Shown here: positions 50,255 through 62,435 of the stretch, one piece after another
How positions within the stretch are numbered: position 1 is the stretch's first letter
Layout: each line of letters begins with the position of its first letter
DNA from: Cordia subcordata
Taxonomy: Eukaryota; Streptophyta; Magnoliopsida; Boraginales; Cordiaceae
Assembly: GCA_028554755.1 (NCBI GenBank)
Contig: JAPTOF010000001.1
Span: 34,801,501 to 34,865,500 of the forward strand
Length of the DNA stretch: 64,000 nucleotides
Direction: 5' to 3'
Notes under the pieces: model-generated
Seen by the model: only the letters and a program-made list of their open reading frames with translations
Database searches by the model: none
Told to the model about the DNA's origin: nothing
Position numbers and translations under genes: made by a program

Positions 50255-53200
50255 AAAGATTGGCTACGTCAAGCCTATGGCATTAAACAAGAGCACTTAT
50301 GGGGGGCAACCCGCCTTAATTCTTGGAGTGTGTTTTTTTTTAATTATTTTTGGAGTGTGTTTTTTTTAATTAGTTTTGATTTTTGCAATTTTTCTTATTT
50401 TTAGGAATTTTTATGTTATTTTCGGTCATCATTTATTTTACAAACTCTTATTCTAATTTGAGTGACGAAGTGTAGGAAATGCCTACGCCTAATGCGTAAG
50501 TGCTGTTTTGAATAAACATAAAAGCCAGAGATTTTGTAGACTTTTCTTAATTCTTTTTCCCATCTTCTTCTTCCTCACAACTCCATCACCAAACCCACCA
50601 CCATAAACCACCACAGCCACCACTCAAATGCTTCCATAACTTCACAAATCACAACATCCACTTGATAAACTCATCATAGGCAAAAAACAAAATTTGACAA
50701 AAACACCACCCAAATAAAATCTAAAAGCCTAGAAGTCAAGCAACCATATACCCACAACCATTACCGCCATCACTAGTTGTCCTCCGCCACCACCAAAGTG
50801 TGCCGTCGCCTCTCCTCAAGTCTCTGAGCCCTCTTGTGTTGGTTCTTTGCACGGTAGATCCCAGATTTAAGATTGGTCAATCTACTCTTGCACCCAAAAA
50901 CGAGATTTTACACACCCAACTTTGTTTTTCAAATTCATGCCACAAAAGAGGTATTCCAAAAATCTTTTCTCATCCTATAGCTTCTTGAAATTGTCACATG
51001 TTGAGATTTTGCAAATTTTATGTTTCAAGAATGTGGTGGATGAATTTTGTGAAGATTTCGATTGGATTTTCTTAGTTTAAGATTGTGTGTCATACTTATC
51101 AAGAGTTATGTTGGAAATTTTTTGCACCAATTAGGCATGACTAACATGGAAAATACACTCTTACCACCCTGGGACTGATTTGTTTTCGGATATTTGGGTG
51201 TTATAATGGTGTATAAGTCATTGGATTTCATTGGAATACATATTTTTTGCAGTTGAATGCCATACTTATTTTAAGTTGTATGGAGATTTTTCTTGCAAAT
51301 AATAAGGAAATTTGTGGAAAAAAGAGTTGGGTTTGAAATCTGCAATTGATATTGTGGTTGAGAATATTAGTTGAAAATCATATGTTGATGTTAATTATCC
51401 TGCATATTTTTAACCTTGTAAAAAGCTACTTAACCTTTCACTTTGTGAACCCATCTAAGTATACTTTGAGATATTATGGTGTGGCTAATTTTTGGTTGAT
51501 GGGTATTCTATTTAGTTTATCAATCAATGGGTTTAATTCGGCTATGAGTTTCATTGAGGATGAATATGCTATTTGTGATGCCCTCTTGTATATCTATTAT
51601 AACATCCTTGATGATTTTTGAGATAAGATTTGAATTGTTTTATATACTTTGGATTTGCAATTAAAGAGGAGGAAGGTATTGTTTCTTTGTTTTTGTAGGT
51701 CCGAACAACTCTACCACCTCGACCCCTCCAATTAGCATTACCGCCTCACACTCACTCCTCCCAAAAGTTCAAGGAAGTCCTCGTCCTTTTTTTTTTCTTT
51801 TCTTTTCATTTTTTGTTTAATTTATTATTTTGTTTTCTTTATTTCTTTTTTTTTTTCACTTTGAGGACAATTTGTGTTTTAAGTGTGGGGGAGAGAGTAC
51901 TTCTTGCCTTTTGTTGCAGAAAAAGAAAGAAAAAGAAAAAAAATGCTTAATTGTGTTCAATCTCATTGTCTATTTTGTCTCTTTTCTTTTTGGAAAAAAA
52001 AAATTGGCACTTTTTTTTTGAAAATCAAGATTTTCATACTCAAGAAGTTTGAATTGGTTGCAATGGTAACTTGGGACATGCAATAAATCCATCCGTATGG
52101 TATTTCGTTGCCTTTGATAGTTGCTTTGAATGCAAAAGTGCTTGAACCTTACTTAAATCATAACTTGGGCTTAAAGTTTGCATGTGGTTGAGTTGGAAAC
52201 CAATGCCTAGTTTGAGTTTGATGGGTGCAACAAAAAGAAAAAGAAAAAAGAGAAGAAAAAAAAAGTAAAAAAAAACACCTTCTCACTCTGCTAGTAAACC
52301 AAAAAGGGACCATGAGTGGAGTTAGTAGCCACCTAGAATAGTGAGCAACTGAGTAACCAGGGTTATTCATCACAAATGTTTGTCATCATAAAAAAAGGTT
52401 GAGTAACATTCTAGGCAAGTCATGAAAGAAATATATACAAAATGATTGAAAGTAGTTGAAGTGATCTGACTTTTTTGGCAGCTGGGCATTGGCACGAACT
52501 TATTTTTCGTAAGGAAAATTGCACATCAAAGCATTTACTTTTGATTTCTTTTCTTTGCTATACTTTGGCTATAATTTTATGTGAGCTTTAATTGGTGCAA
52601 AGTTTATTTACCTAGTGTTTGGGTGCTATTGGGGTGGCTTATACATATAGTGGTACGTGTTTTGTCTTGGTAAACACCAGCTTACCTTTGTTTTCCTCTT
52701 TAAGTCTCTATGGCTGTGGTGGAGGGATTTTGACATGTTGTGTGCTTGAGTTTATATGGTGAGGAGGTTGAGGTATTTTTAAAATAAGGAGTTGTTGGTG
52801 CAACAATATAGAGTGGTAAATTTAGGAAAAAGTGGGTCATGTTTTGAAAACTACTTGTCATTTCTTCAAAAGTTTCTTGTTTCGAAAAACCCAAATCTTG
52901 GGAAATCGTTGTTGAATTTAAGGATTTTGAGAATGGTTTAAAGTCAATGTTGTTGGAAAAAATGCATGAAAGGTGTGTTTGCTACAAGTATTTTAAAAGT
53001 TAAATTCATTTTGTGCTAAAAAGATTGAAGCATTGTAACGCTGAAAAAAAAGTGAGTAGCATGTTTGTGTGTTTTGTAAAGGACTTTGAATTGCTTATCT
53101 TGTTTGCACGGCATGCTTGAACTAGAATTAAAGTGTTGTGTTGAAAGTTGGTTTCTAAAGAGAGTTATCCTTTGCTTGAATAGTGAATTGAGTTTGAAGT

Positions 53201-53514
53201 AGAATCATTGGTATGTGCTCAAATTTGTTGAAATACTTGTGCAATAAAGATTGATGTTACATGTTTGAAAATTATATTTGTGAATTGTGTGACATGAAAA
53301 GAAGCCACTACAAGTGTTTTTGTAAAGGAGAAGAAAGGAACTTTTATTTTGTGCTGTAACATGGTTGCATTTGCTTCATGCTTTTGTGTGTTTCTAAGTG
53401 TGCAAGCTAGCATCTGACAGGGAAGACAAGATTTTTGGGAAATCCTACATGTAAATCTATGTTCTAAATTGATTTCATGCTTTAGGGCAAGCATGGTCTA
53501 AGTTTGAAGGAATT
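50255..53514 (+). other. Non-coding interior of element F
   Basis: About 3.3 kb with no retroviral domain on either strand. It contains pyrimidine-rich runs near 51790-51860, a purine-tract-like TTAAGTGTGGGGGAGA near 51880, and poly-A/poly-T stretches. Frames of 60-90 codons (for example 51346-51621) show no family signature. Confidence 0.6.
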
Positions 53515-54822
53515 TGATAAATCCAAAATAAACCATGAATTTGTAGTTGTTTGTGCTTCAATTCAAGATTAGATGCTTCCTAATTGAGGTTATTTTGTAT
53601 ATTTTTGCATGTTTATACTTGGAAAAAGGAGTTGGAAGCAATATATATAGATTCAAGGGATTTTTGGACGTGTTGGGAGCTAATAAAATTGATTCTCTCA
53701 CCTTAATAAAAAGCCATGCGAAGTCTATGCGGAATTGACCAAGTTTAACCGAGAATTGGAAGATATTTTGCACGTTATTGTCGAGCAAAAATACGTATTA
53801 GTTCTAGAAGGAAAGATAATATTTTGGAAGAATTTTATTTTGACCAAGATTGCATTTCGGTTATTTATCTTATTTTTAGATTAGCATTAAAAGAGTTTCC
53901 TTATCTGAAGAAACTTCTAGGTTAAATATTTTTTTTTATAAATCCTCTAGGGAACTACATAAGAGTTATCAAAGCTTTTATTCATTATTTTTCCAACAAA
54001 TATTTTTCTTTCTTCTAGGCACCTAATTGCTAGACTTTTATCCTAGTCGGGGTTAATTCGAAGTTTATAATTCTACAAAATCTATGAGATCTAACTGATC
54101 TTCTCCTTTCGCTTTATTTTGGTATTTGTGTGTTTACTATTTTAAGAATTAATATTCTCTTGTGATTCTTTAATTAGCGTTTGATTATTCAATTGCATGA
54201 TGATAAGTAGCTAGATAGATTAATTTAATTAATCTAATAATAGTAATAACCAGGTCTCTTGTGTAAACGTATAATCTAACTAAGCAATTTCTGCAAGAGA
54301 ATTGACTTTTAGAATCAAGTTTTTCTAGAGCCTAGTACTATCATTAGATAGACACTGCGGGCATCTCGGGGGGTTAGACCGTCTAATAGGTAAGACGACA
54401 GTGAGAAAAAATCGTAGGGGGCTTAAATCATTATCAACACTGAAAGGAAAGATGGGGATGTTAAGTCATACTGACAACCATAACTGGTTTATCAGAATAG
54501 GCAAAAGTCATCTTTACATCTAGGATCAAATTTGTAGGCCTAAATGGAGAACACACCCTAGGCTAGGTAGTTTATCATTTAACTCTTTTTCTTTATTATC
54601 TTGCTTTATTTTTAGTATGTTATTAGTTCTTTAGTTTTTTATTTATTGTTTATTTAATTTTAATTGACAACCCCCCTTTTTCTTGTATTTCGCTTGTTCT
54701 TTCGTCTTGGCATAAAAAGTATATTTTATAAACCAATCCCTGTGGGTTCGACCTTTCTCACCATTATTGCAAATAGTGAAGTAGAGTAGGAATTTTATTT
54801 TTGGTAGATTTGATACCCTTTA
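53515..54822 (+). repeat. 3' LTR of element F
   Basis: 1308 bp, paired with 48707-50027. It is preceded by a degenerate purine tract (GTTTGAAGGAATT). Confidence 0.9.
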
Positions 54823-55428
54823 AGTTCCAAGATTTGCTTTTGAAGACTCTTTGTTTTGCATGATAACATTTGCTAAATCCTTATGCACATCATGAATAAC
54901 ATCACATACTTCATCAATAGTAAAATTGTATTCAAAATCTTCACAAGAATCATCATTTTCAATTGAAGAAGTAGCGTGTTCTAGATTTACCTCATTGTTG
55001 GTCATGAAGCACACATGATTGATTACTTGCTCATCTTCTTCATCATTTTCAAATTCATCACTTTGGTCTCCTTCATAGAGCATATCCAAGGTTTCAAAGA
55101 CCTTTTGAGCCGTCTCATGATGAGATATTCTTTTGAATATTCTCTCGCTCAAACCACAATGAAGAACAATCAACACTTGAGAATTCTTTGCCATCATGGT
55201 CCAATATTCTTGAGTAAGCTCAATTTCCTTTTTGATGACCATGGTACTATCTTCTTCCATGCTTATTGGAACATACAGACCATCTTCCACAATACACCAT
55301 AAATCATAGTCAACCGATTGAATGTAAATTTTCATTCGGCATCGCCAATATGAATAGTTAATTCCATTGAACCTCAGTAACTTGAATGGTGAAAATCCTT
55401 CATCAAACCTAGAAGTTCTGCTTGCCAT
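54823..55428 (-). pseudogene. Copia element D gag, N-terminal part (minus)
   Basis: The frame from ATG at 55428 gives about 200 residues: FDEGFSPFKLLRFNGINYSY (DUF4219-type start), WRCRMKIYIQSVDYDLWCIV, then the UBN2 part and an acidic stretch (DEFENDEEDEQ). It runs to the edge of element F at 54823 and resumes at 48706 as KNEKKILAKENHEL. It is intact up to the insertion but separated from the rest of the polyprotein. Confidence 0.85.
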
Positions 55429-55928
55429 GATAGGTCCGCTTACAAATTGATTAGTCTATCACAGAGGACCAAACTCTCATTGCCACTTGTGAATTGCAAG
55501 CTTGCTCTAAAGGGGGGGTTGGATAGAGCTTTAGAAATTTAAATAGCAACCTTCAAGAAAATAAATTGTTGAGTAAGCTCAATTTCCCTTTTGATGACCA
55601 TGGTACTATCTTCTTCCATGCTCATTGGAACATACAGACCATCTTCCACAATACACCATAAATCATAGTCAACCGATTGAATGTAAATTTCCATTCGGCA
55701 TTGCCAATATGAATAGTTGATTCCATCAAACCTCAGTAACTTGAATGGTGAAAATCCTTCATCAAACCTAGAAGATCCGCTTGCCACGATAGGACCACTT
55801 ACAAAATAATTAGTCTATCCCGTAGGACCAAACTCTCAATACCACTTGTGAGTGGCAAGCTAGCTCTAAAGGGGGCTTGGATAGAGCTTTAGAAATTTAA
55901 ATAGCAACCTTCAAGAAAATAGATTGTT
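55211..55928 (-). repeat. 359-bp tandem duplication of element D leader and gag start
   Basis: Copy 1 is 55211-55569 and copy 2 is 55570-55928, highly similar. Each spans the first gag codons, the leader and the primer site. In copy 2 the gag ATG reads GTG on the minus strand, so only copy 1 keeps the start. Confidence 0.9.
55828..55853 (-). other. tRNA-Met-type primer-binding site of element D
   Basis: The minus strand reads TGGTATTGAGAG, close to the Copia consensus TGGTATCAGAGC. A decayed copy (TGGCAATGAGAG) lies in the first duplicate near 55490-55470. The 5' LTR expected to its right was not delimited. Confidence 0.65.
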
Positions 55929-57604
55929 GAGTAGATAGCAGAAGCATATTGCAAGAATCGAAAAGCACAACAAAAGAAAATTAAGTTAATTATTACACTC
56001 TTTCTTGTTATTATTAAACATTAACAGTCTAAAAATTATACATAAGTATTAGAAATAAGGTGTTAAGTGATTGTGTAAGATAAAATAAAAAATAATTATA
56101 TGTTGAATAAGAGTTAGCTAAAGTTAGAAAGATAAAATTAAAAAAATAATTATATGTTGAATAAGGTTTAGCTAAAGTTAGAAATAAGAAAAAATAAGGA
56201 AAAAGAAAAAGACAATAAGGAAAATTGAACTAAGGATAACTAAACTAGAGTCTAGGATTTCTAGGGGTGCTTTTTAAGTAGTAGAGAATTATTAGAAAAT
56301 GTTCTCATTTTATTGATTGAAACTGTAGCAAACAATTTTGAGATATTTTCTATAACTCTTCTTTAATTTGGAAAACTTGGAAAATTATTTTCTAGTTTTT
56401 AATTTGGAAATTTTTGTTTAATGAACAAGATATTCCATTTTTTATAGAATTTTTTTTGAAAAACATCTCTAGTTTTCTGCAAGTAAACAGGGTCTAAGTG
56501 TTTTTTAAAACTAGATCGTACTCACCCTAATTGGTATTACCATTAATGGAAAAAGCAAATATCTAATATATCCTTTAAAATAAGGGCAGTATGCGCTTAT
56601 GGCAAAGCATGGAAGGAGCCACATATACTTACAGCAAAGCATAGAGAGTTGATGGACATTTATCTCTCTTTTTTTTTTTTTTTTGTAAGAGAAAATGCAC
56701 TTGTATAGCGTTTACATCATGTTAACAACACATGCCATTACTTTTGACAAGAAACATGATGGAGGAACTAAAAGCTCTTTTGGATTGGCTTTTTCATAAG
56801 TGCTTAATCATTTTTGAAAAAGTGCTTTTTGATAAGCTAAAAATTTTAGCTTCTGAAAAAAGCTATTGCAAAAAAATACTTTTTTTTCAAGCAAAAAAAT
56901 ACTTTTTTTTCAAGCAAAAAAATACTTTTTTTTCAAGAAAAAAAGTACTTTCTCTGAAAAAAAATAATCCAAAAAGGCCCTAAGTAAACTCGTGCTTTGA
57001 AAATTACAAGCAAAATTTTAGCTAAGTTTGAAATTATAGGGGTAACATGTACTTGTAGTAAAGTACAAAGGGTAAGACTGTATTTATCTTTTCTCTTTTG
57101 TCCTTTTTGTACTTAACTTAGTTGGCGATTTATATTTAGGCTTTGAAACATTACATTGCATGAACTTGGGTTGTTTTCTTTACATTTATTAGGAATTTTT
57201 AGCATTTAATTACAATTAGGGGTTCTTTTTTTTTTTTTTTTTTACTTTTACTGTTACTTCAACAGTTTCTTTGTATTTAACCAAATCCTTATTTTGGAGA
57301 ATTATATTTTAATTTTAGTCCAACAACTTCTCTATTTAAAAAATTAACACTCAGTTGTTGATATTGAGGTCCCTGCATGTAGAGATATTCAAAATAAATT
57401 AAGGGATAAGTTGGACATCTTCACATGCGGGAATAATGGCACAAAAATTGTTACGACATGTTTGTCCTGTAACCATGTTGGAAAATGAGATTTGAGGAAG
57501 CTGTAAGAGTTGCTTTAGTGGTACCATGGAAAAGTTAAAATTGGCTAAAAAAGTTGTAGTCATGGTATTGGCTAAAAATTGTTATCCTTTTTATTTTAAA
57601 CTAG
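55929..57604. other. Intergenic with small repeats and a MITE-like element
   Basis: A 52-bp tandem duplication (56079-56130 and 56131-56183, GATAAAAT...GTTAGAAA) is present. A MITE-like block at about 56769-56982 has ends AGCTCTTTTGGATT and GGGCCTTTTTGGATT and contains three copies of CAAGCAAAAAAATACTTTTT. No gene was recognised. Confidence 0.5.
56769..56982. mobile_element. Small MITE, about 214 bp
   Basis: The imperfect inverted ends share CTTTTGGATT, and the interior shows complementary poly-A/poly-T and AGTGCTTTTT/AGTACTTTCT stretches. The target duplication is unclear. Confidence 0.45.
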
Positions 57605-58907
57605 CGATGGGTGTCGAATCCACCAAAAATAAAATACTTACTCTTACTTCACAATTTGTGATAGCAATGAGAATGGTCGAACCCACAAAGACTGGTTTAT
57701 AAAATATGATTTTTATCCCAAGACATAAGAACAAGTGAAATACAAGAAAAGGGAGGTTAATAATTAAAATTAAATAAACAATAAATAAATAAACTAGAAA
57801 ACTAATAATAGAAAAAATATAGCAAGACAATTAAAGAAAATTAAATAGTTTAATGACCTAGATTAAGGTGTATTCTCCGTTTAGGCCTACAAATCTGATC
57901 CTAGATGCAAAGATGATTTTTAGTTATTTTGATAAATTAGTTATGGTTGTCGCTATGTTCTAACAACCAAATCATTCCTTTAAGTGTTAATAATGGTTCA
58001 AACCCCCTACAATTTTTTCCCACTATCATCTTACCTATTAGATGATTTAACCTTTGGATATGCCCGTAGAGTCTATCTAACAATAGCACTATAATTTTAG
58101 AAAGGTCTGATTCTAAAAGTCGATTCTTTTGCAAAAATCCTTTAGTTAGATTGTGTGTTTACACAAGAGATCTGATTACTACTTTTATTAAATTAATTTA
58201 ATTAATCTATTTAGCTACCTATCATCAAACAATTAAGTAATCGCACGCAAAATTAAACAATCACAAGACAATATTAATTCTTAAAATAGTAAACACACAA
58301 ATATCAAAATAAAGCGAAAAGAGGAATCAGTTAGACCTCATAGATTTTGTAGAACCATAAACTTTGAATTAACCCCGGCTAAAATAAGAGTCTGCCAATT
58401 AGGTGCCTAGGAGAAAAAGAATAAAGGTGGAAAAATAATGAATAAGAGCTTGAATAATTCCTACGTAGTTCTTTATAGAAAAATATCTAACCTAGGAGTT
58501 TCTTTAGATAAGGAAACTCTTTTAATACTAATCTTAAAGAAGGTAAATAACCAAAATTCCACTCCTTGTTGAAATAAACTCCTCAAAAATAGTTTCTTTT
58601 CCTTCTAAGACTAATATGTATTTTTGGTCAACAATTCCTCTATAAGAAACATGCAAAATGTCCTCCAATTCTAGGTCAAACTTTGTCAATCCCGGGTAGA
58701 CTTTGGCATGGACACGTCTAAGGCAGTAGTGTCTTCTTAACAGCTCCAAATATGTCCAAAAATCCCTTCAATCCATGTATATCGCTTTCGTCTTCTTTTC
58801 TAAGCCTATTTATACCAAAACATAAGAAATAGCATCATTTAGGAAGCATCTAATTTCAAAATCAAACACAAATTATCTTGGATTCAATGCATATTATGGA
58901 CTTATCA
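57605..58907 (-). mobile_element. Solo LTR of the element F family, minus strand
   Basis: 1303 bp that is the reverse complement of the element F LTR over its whole length (for example CTTATCA at the right end against TGATAAG, and GGTGTCGAATCCACC at the left). A perfect target duplication ACTAG flanks it (57600-57604 and 58908-58912). Confidence 0.92.
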
Positions 58908-58912
58908 ACTAG

Positions 58913-59233
58913 AGAGTAACCAGTAGATGTATGAGAGAAATGTATATTTTTAATGTTTTTATTTATTAATGATGGTCAATGTTTATAATACTCTATCCAA
59001 GGATGAAGTATAATTTTTTGTGACATTTAATTTTTAGTAAATTTTTAATACTAATCTGTCTTGTTTACTATAATTTGGAGTAATTAAATAAAACATTTAA
59101 ATTGAAAAAGTAAAATGAGGAAATGATTGATATAGGAAAAAAAGTAATAGAAGATAAACAATATATATGGGAGAGTAATTCATTATATATCTATTTGATA
59201 AATGTTATTTTTGGTAATTTTTCACATTCATTA
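58913..59233. other. Short intergenic stretch
   Basis: AT-rich. Its right end is one copy of a short tandem duplication interrupted by the next solo LTR. Confidence 0.5.
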
Positions 59234-60579
59234 TGTTGGCTTAATATTACTTTTATGTTGTTTTGATGATGCAAATTATATTAAATTGAATGCTAATTAT
59301 TTTATGAGCTTGTCTTAAGTATACCTTTAAGATATGTGGATGATGTTTTGGATTTGAGCCACGATTTCATCAAGAATGGCATGACATATTCAAGATAAGA
59401 AGAGCTCAAGTTTGAAGAAGAAGGATGTGAAGTCATAAGGAGGAGATGAAGTGACATAACGGGTACCGACTTGTGTGCTTTCTTGAGAATGCCTTAGAAT
59501 AATTCCTTATAGCTCACAATTCATGGCTTCTTTGCATTGCATTTTCACATTATTTCATATGCTTTTGATAAAACTTGGCTATAGCATATTTTGATTGCAA
59601 ATCTATTTCGAAAAGCTTTTAGACTCTCTAAAATCTCTTACTATGTTTTGTAAAGGTTTTACAATTCTCTTCGAAGTGATTTTTTACTTGTGACCTTGGA
59701 TTCAAAGAGAGTTTCAAAAGGTGCTTAAAATGCTCTAAAATGAAGTTTATTGGGCATGGTTGGACTTTAAGTCAACTGCCCGACTTAGCACCCCTGCACT
59801 TAGCATTTTCTATTTTGCTGTCTAGTCTAGGTCAAAGGCTTGGTTGGTCACTGGAGTCAAAAAGCTTAGAAGTAGAGTCAGTCGCACCCCCAACCGACTA
59901 GCCTGAGTCTAGGTCATTAAATGCTGTAGTCGTTTATGACTGTTTGAGAGCTCCTTTAAAACCCCAATTTTCCCCCATCTTCAGATATGAACTAAGAGCA
60001 TTCAAAGCTAATTTCTAAGCTTCACCAACCATTTTCAATCATCTTTATTACGTAGAAATCATCATTGTTGAGCTATAACTTGCTATAGTCTTGAAGCATT
60101 CAAGAGCCTTCATTTGCTATATTTACTTATTGAAGCTTTGTAATCCTAAATCATTTATTTCTTCAATTCTAGTTCTATACACACTCTATAAGCTAGAAAA
60201 TCTTGAGAGATGCATTTATAGAGCTTGTAAGAGTGTGGAAAAATCTTAAAGAGCAGGACTCTTGGGTTCTTTGATATTTGACTTGAAAGAGTTGTATAAC
60301 TTGGTTTGTGTTTTACCAAGTTTTGAAGAAGCATTCATAGTGAAGGTGTTGAAGTCCAAAGGAGAGCATCCTTAGGCAGTGGATGTAAGCAAAGCCAAAC
60401 CACCTAAACATTGTTTGTTCTATTTTTCCCTATCTCTACCTTAGCTTACTTGTTTTCTGTTGATTGCTAAGTATTTGATAATTTGTCTACGTGAATTTGT
60501 TTGCTTTGTATGATAAATTTTTAATTGCGAAAATTGCTTAATATCTTAATTCACCCCCCTTAAGATACTTGCCCCAACA
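59234..60579. mobile_element. Solo LTR, 1346 bp
   Basis: Begins TGTTGG and ends CCAACA, flanked by the perfect five-base duplication CATTA (59229-59233 and 60580-60584). No coding domain is present. The ends resemble large Copia LTRs (SIRE/Maximus type), but the family is not certain. Confidence 0.85.
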
Positions 60580-60584
60580 CATTA

Positions 60585-61990
60585 TATATCTATTTGATAA
60601 ATGTTGTTTTTTTTTTGTAATTTTTCACTACTAGTCATAATTTTTTTATTAGGGATTAGCAAACATTGTGTACATTAAATTAAGAAAATAAAATAAAAAA
60701 TGATATGGTCTAAAAAGCAGAAAGGAATAATATATTTATTAGAGTTCAACTCTATTCTCTTTTCTTCTTTTTCTTTTGGAAGGTTGGGAAGGGGGGATTG
60801 ATTGAATAGAATTAGAATATGTGATATTATAATACAATTATTTAAATTTAACTCATTCTCAAAGGTAAGAAATAATTTATAGAAATATTTTCTTTAAGGA
60901 ATCATTCATGAATAAAATGTTAGCATTACATTCAAACTTCGAACATGGATATCAATATGATGATTTTACTTATAAAATATTGGATATTAGTTTATGCAAT
61001 ATACATTACTATTTAAAAACTTAGATTTAGAAATAATTTTTACTTGCCAAAACAATGCGCAATTAGCAAGAAAATAATGTTGTTAGTATTAATTGCTTGA
61101 CTGAAAACTTGATGCTTAAGTACAATATAGTATGAAATGAGAGGAAAAAATTTAAAGGAAAAAATTTTCATGAAATTAGGACATATGGCATTACAATATA
61201 GATTACGACATTCAATAAAATTTTATTAGTATAACAAAATTTATATTGAGAAAATGTTCAAAATAAATCAAATAGGTTCTAGTTTGGCCATTATTCTATG
61301 TTCATAGAATTGGTGGCTTTGAGAATGAGGTGGCTTGCTGAGATCAAATGCTCTGACCTTAGATTGTCCTATATACATTTTCACAAATAAATTATCCAAG
61401 ACTATTTATTATAAATGTCTCTTCACAACAACTGTGATAGAAAAATTACTAAACTTTTTCAAATTTGTCTATTTTATGTTTGAGTGATTTCAGTATATGT
61501 GTAAAAATTTTGATTAAAAAATAATTAATTATGTGATTGTATGATCAACCTTACTCAAAATAAGAAACTTTTTACAAATAATTAATTTGTAAATGAAATG
61601 TATATAATGACTTGAATTATATATTTTATTTTATAAAATATAATTGGACAAAAATCAATTCATTAGATTATAAAATTATTTTGATAACAAATTTTTGTTA
61701 GGCAAGAAAAGATTATATAAGAGGATAACATGTGACATTGCTTAAAAATGACATGTACTCCTTTTTTTTTTTTTAATAACGTAGATAGATATATAAATCT
61801 TATAAAATTTGACGAAGAAAACTGTATACCTATTAGGTGTAAAAATTTGATTTAGAAAATAATTTAACTCTACTCTGAGAAATAAATTCATTAATTTAGA
61901 AAATAATTTTAGTGAAATTTTTTATGTGAAAAAATTAAAAAAATATAATAACAGGTGACATAATTAAACTAGATATTGACTCCCTGTTAT
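60585..61990. other. Intergenic, upstream of the beta-galactosidase gene
   Basis: AT-rich DNA, no gene recognised. Confidence 0.4.
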
Positions 61991-61996
61991 GATAAC

Positions 61997-62140
61997 AACA
62001 CGTGTCACAGTTAATTTTCCCTCCGCTTTTGACAAATGACAATTCCACGTCACACTTTCTTCCCTTCCACGTCTCACTGTCTTTACAGACAAAATCTTAA
62101 CATTTCCATCTCTCTTCTCTCTTCTCTCTCTCTATATACA
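61997..62140 (+). promoter_or_regulatory. Beta-galactosidase promoter: ACGT boxes, CT-rich tract, TATA box
   Basis: CACGTG at 61999-62004 (within ACACGTGTCA) and ACGT cores at 62047-62050 and 62069-62072 lie 130-210 bases before the start codon. A CT-rich run (about 62107-62134) and a CTATATACAT TATA-like box (62132-62141) follow. ACGT boxes bind bZIP or bHLH factors, so abscisic-acid or light control is possible but inferred. Confidence 0.5.
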
Positions 62141-62204
62141 TAAACCCACACAAAAGATACAATCTTATCCAATTCAGATTTTTTTGTTTTGTTTAATCTT
62201 GAAA

Positions 62205-62435
62205 ATGGAAGTAAGAAGAAGAAGAGGAAATAGTAGTGGTGGTGCTGCGGTGCAAATGCGATGGGTGATCGCGTCGTTGACTTTGACCGTGCAGTTGCTG
62301 GTGGTTGCCACGGCGGCGGCGAGCGGCTACTTCAAGCCATTCAACGTCAGTTACGATCACAGGGCACTTCTCATTGACGGCCACCGCCGTATGCTCATCT
62401 CCGCCGGCATTCACTACCCCCGCTCCAGCCCTGAG
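62205..62435 (+). CDS. BGAL9: Beta-galactosidase (GH35), exon 1 only, BGAL9-like
   Basis: Seen: 77 codons from ATG (62205) to GAG at 62435, followed by a GT splice donor (62436-62437). Residues 1-17 are basic and polar, and about 18-40 form a hydrophobic signal-anchor or signal peptide (MRWVIASLTLTVQLLVVATA). Then comes the conserved GH35 start FKPFNVSYDHRALLIDGHRR, continuing MLISAGIHYPRSSPE, which closely follows plant BGAL9 proteins. Known for the family: extracellular enzymes that release terminal beta-galactose from cell-wall polysaccharides. The two catalytic glutamates, the linker and any C-terminal lectin-like domain would be encoded by exons beyond the window. The next exon (expected to start with MW) was not found, so intron 1 is at least 1.56 kb. 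The assignment to the BGAL9 subgroup rests on the N-terminus alone. Confidence 0.9.

Larger units (their letters stand above)
48707..54822 (+). mobile_element. Non-autonomous Gypsy-type LTR element F (LARD-like)
   Basis: LTRs at 48707-50027 and 53515-54822 (about 1.3 kb, both starting TGATAA and ending near CCCTTCA or CCCTTTA) enclose about 3.5 kb without pol. Flanks AGTTA (48702-48706) and AGTTC (54823-54827) match at four of five. A tRNA-Asp-like primer site follows the 5' LTR. The interior has a short gag-like start, a GGGGGGCAACCCGCC motif near 50300 and AAGTGTGGGGGA near 51881, both usual in Athila/Tat-type non-autonomous elements. It is inserted in gag of element D, whose reading continues on both sides. 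Confidence 0.88.

Noticed and set aside
51346..51621. Plus-strand frame of 91 codons in element F
   Set aside because: Leu/Ile/Tyr-rich, no retroviral or cellular motif. Probably chance inside the non-coding interior.
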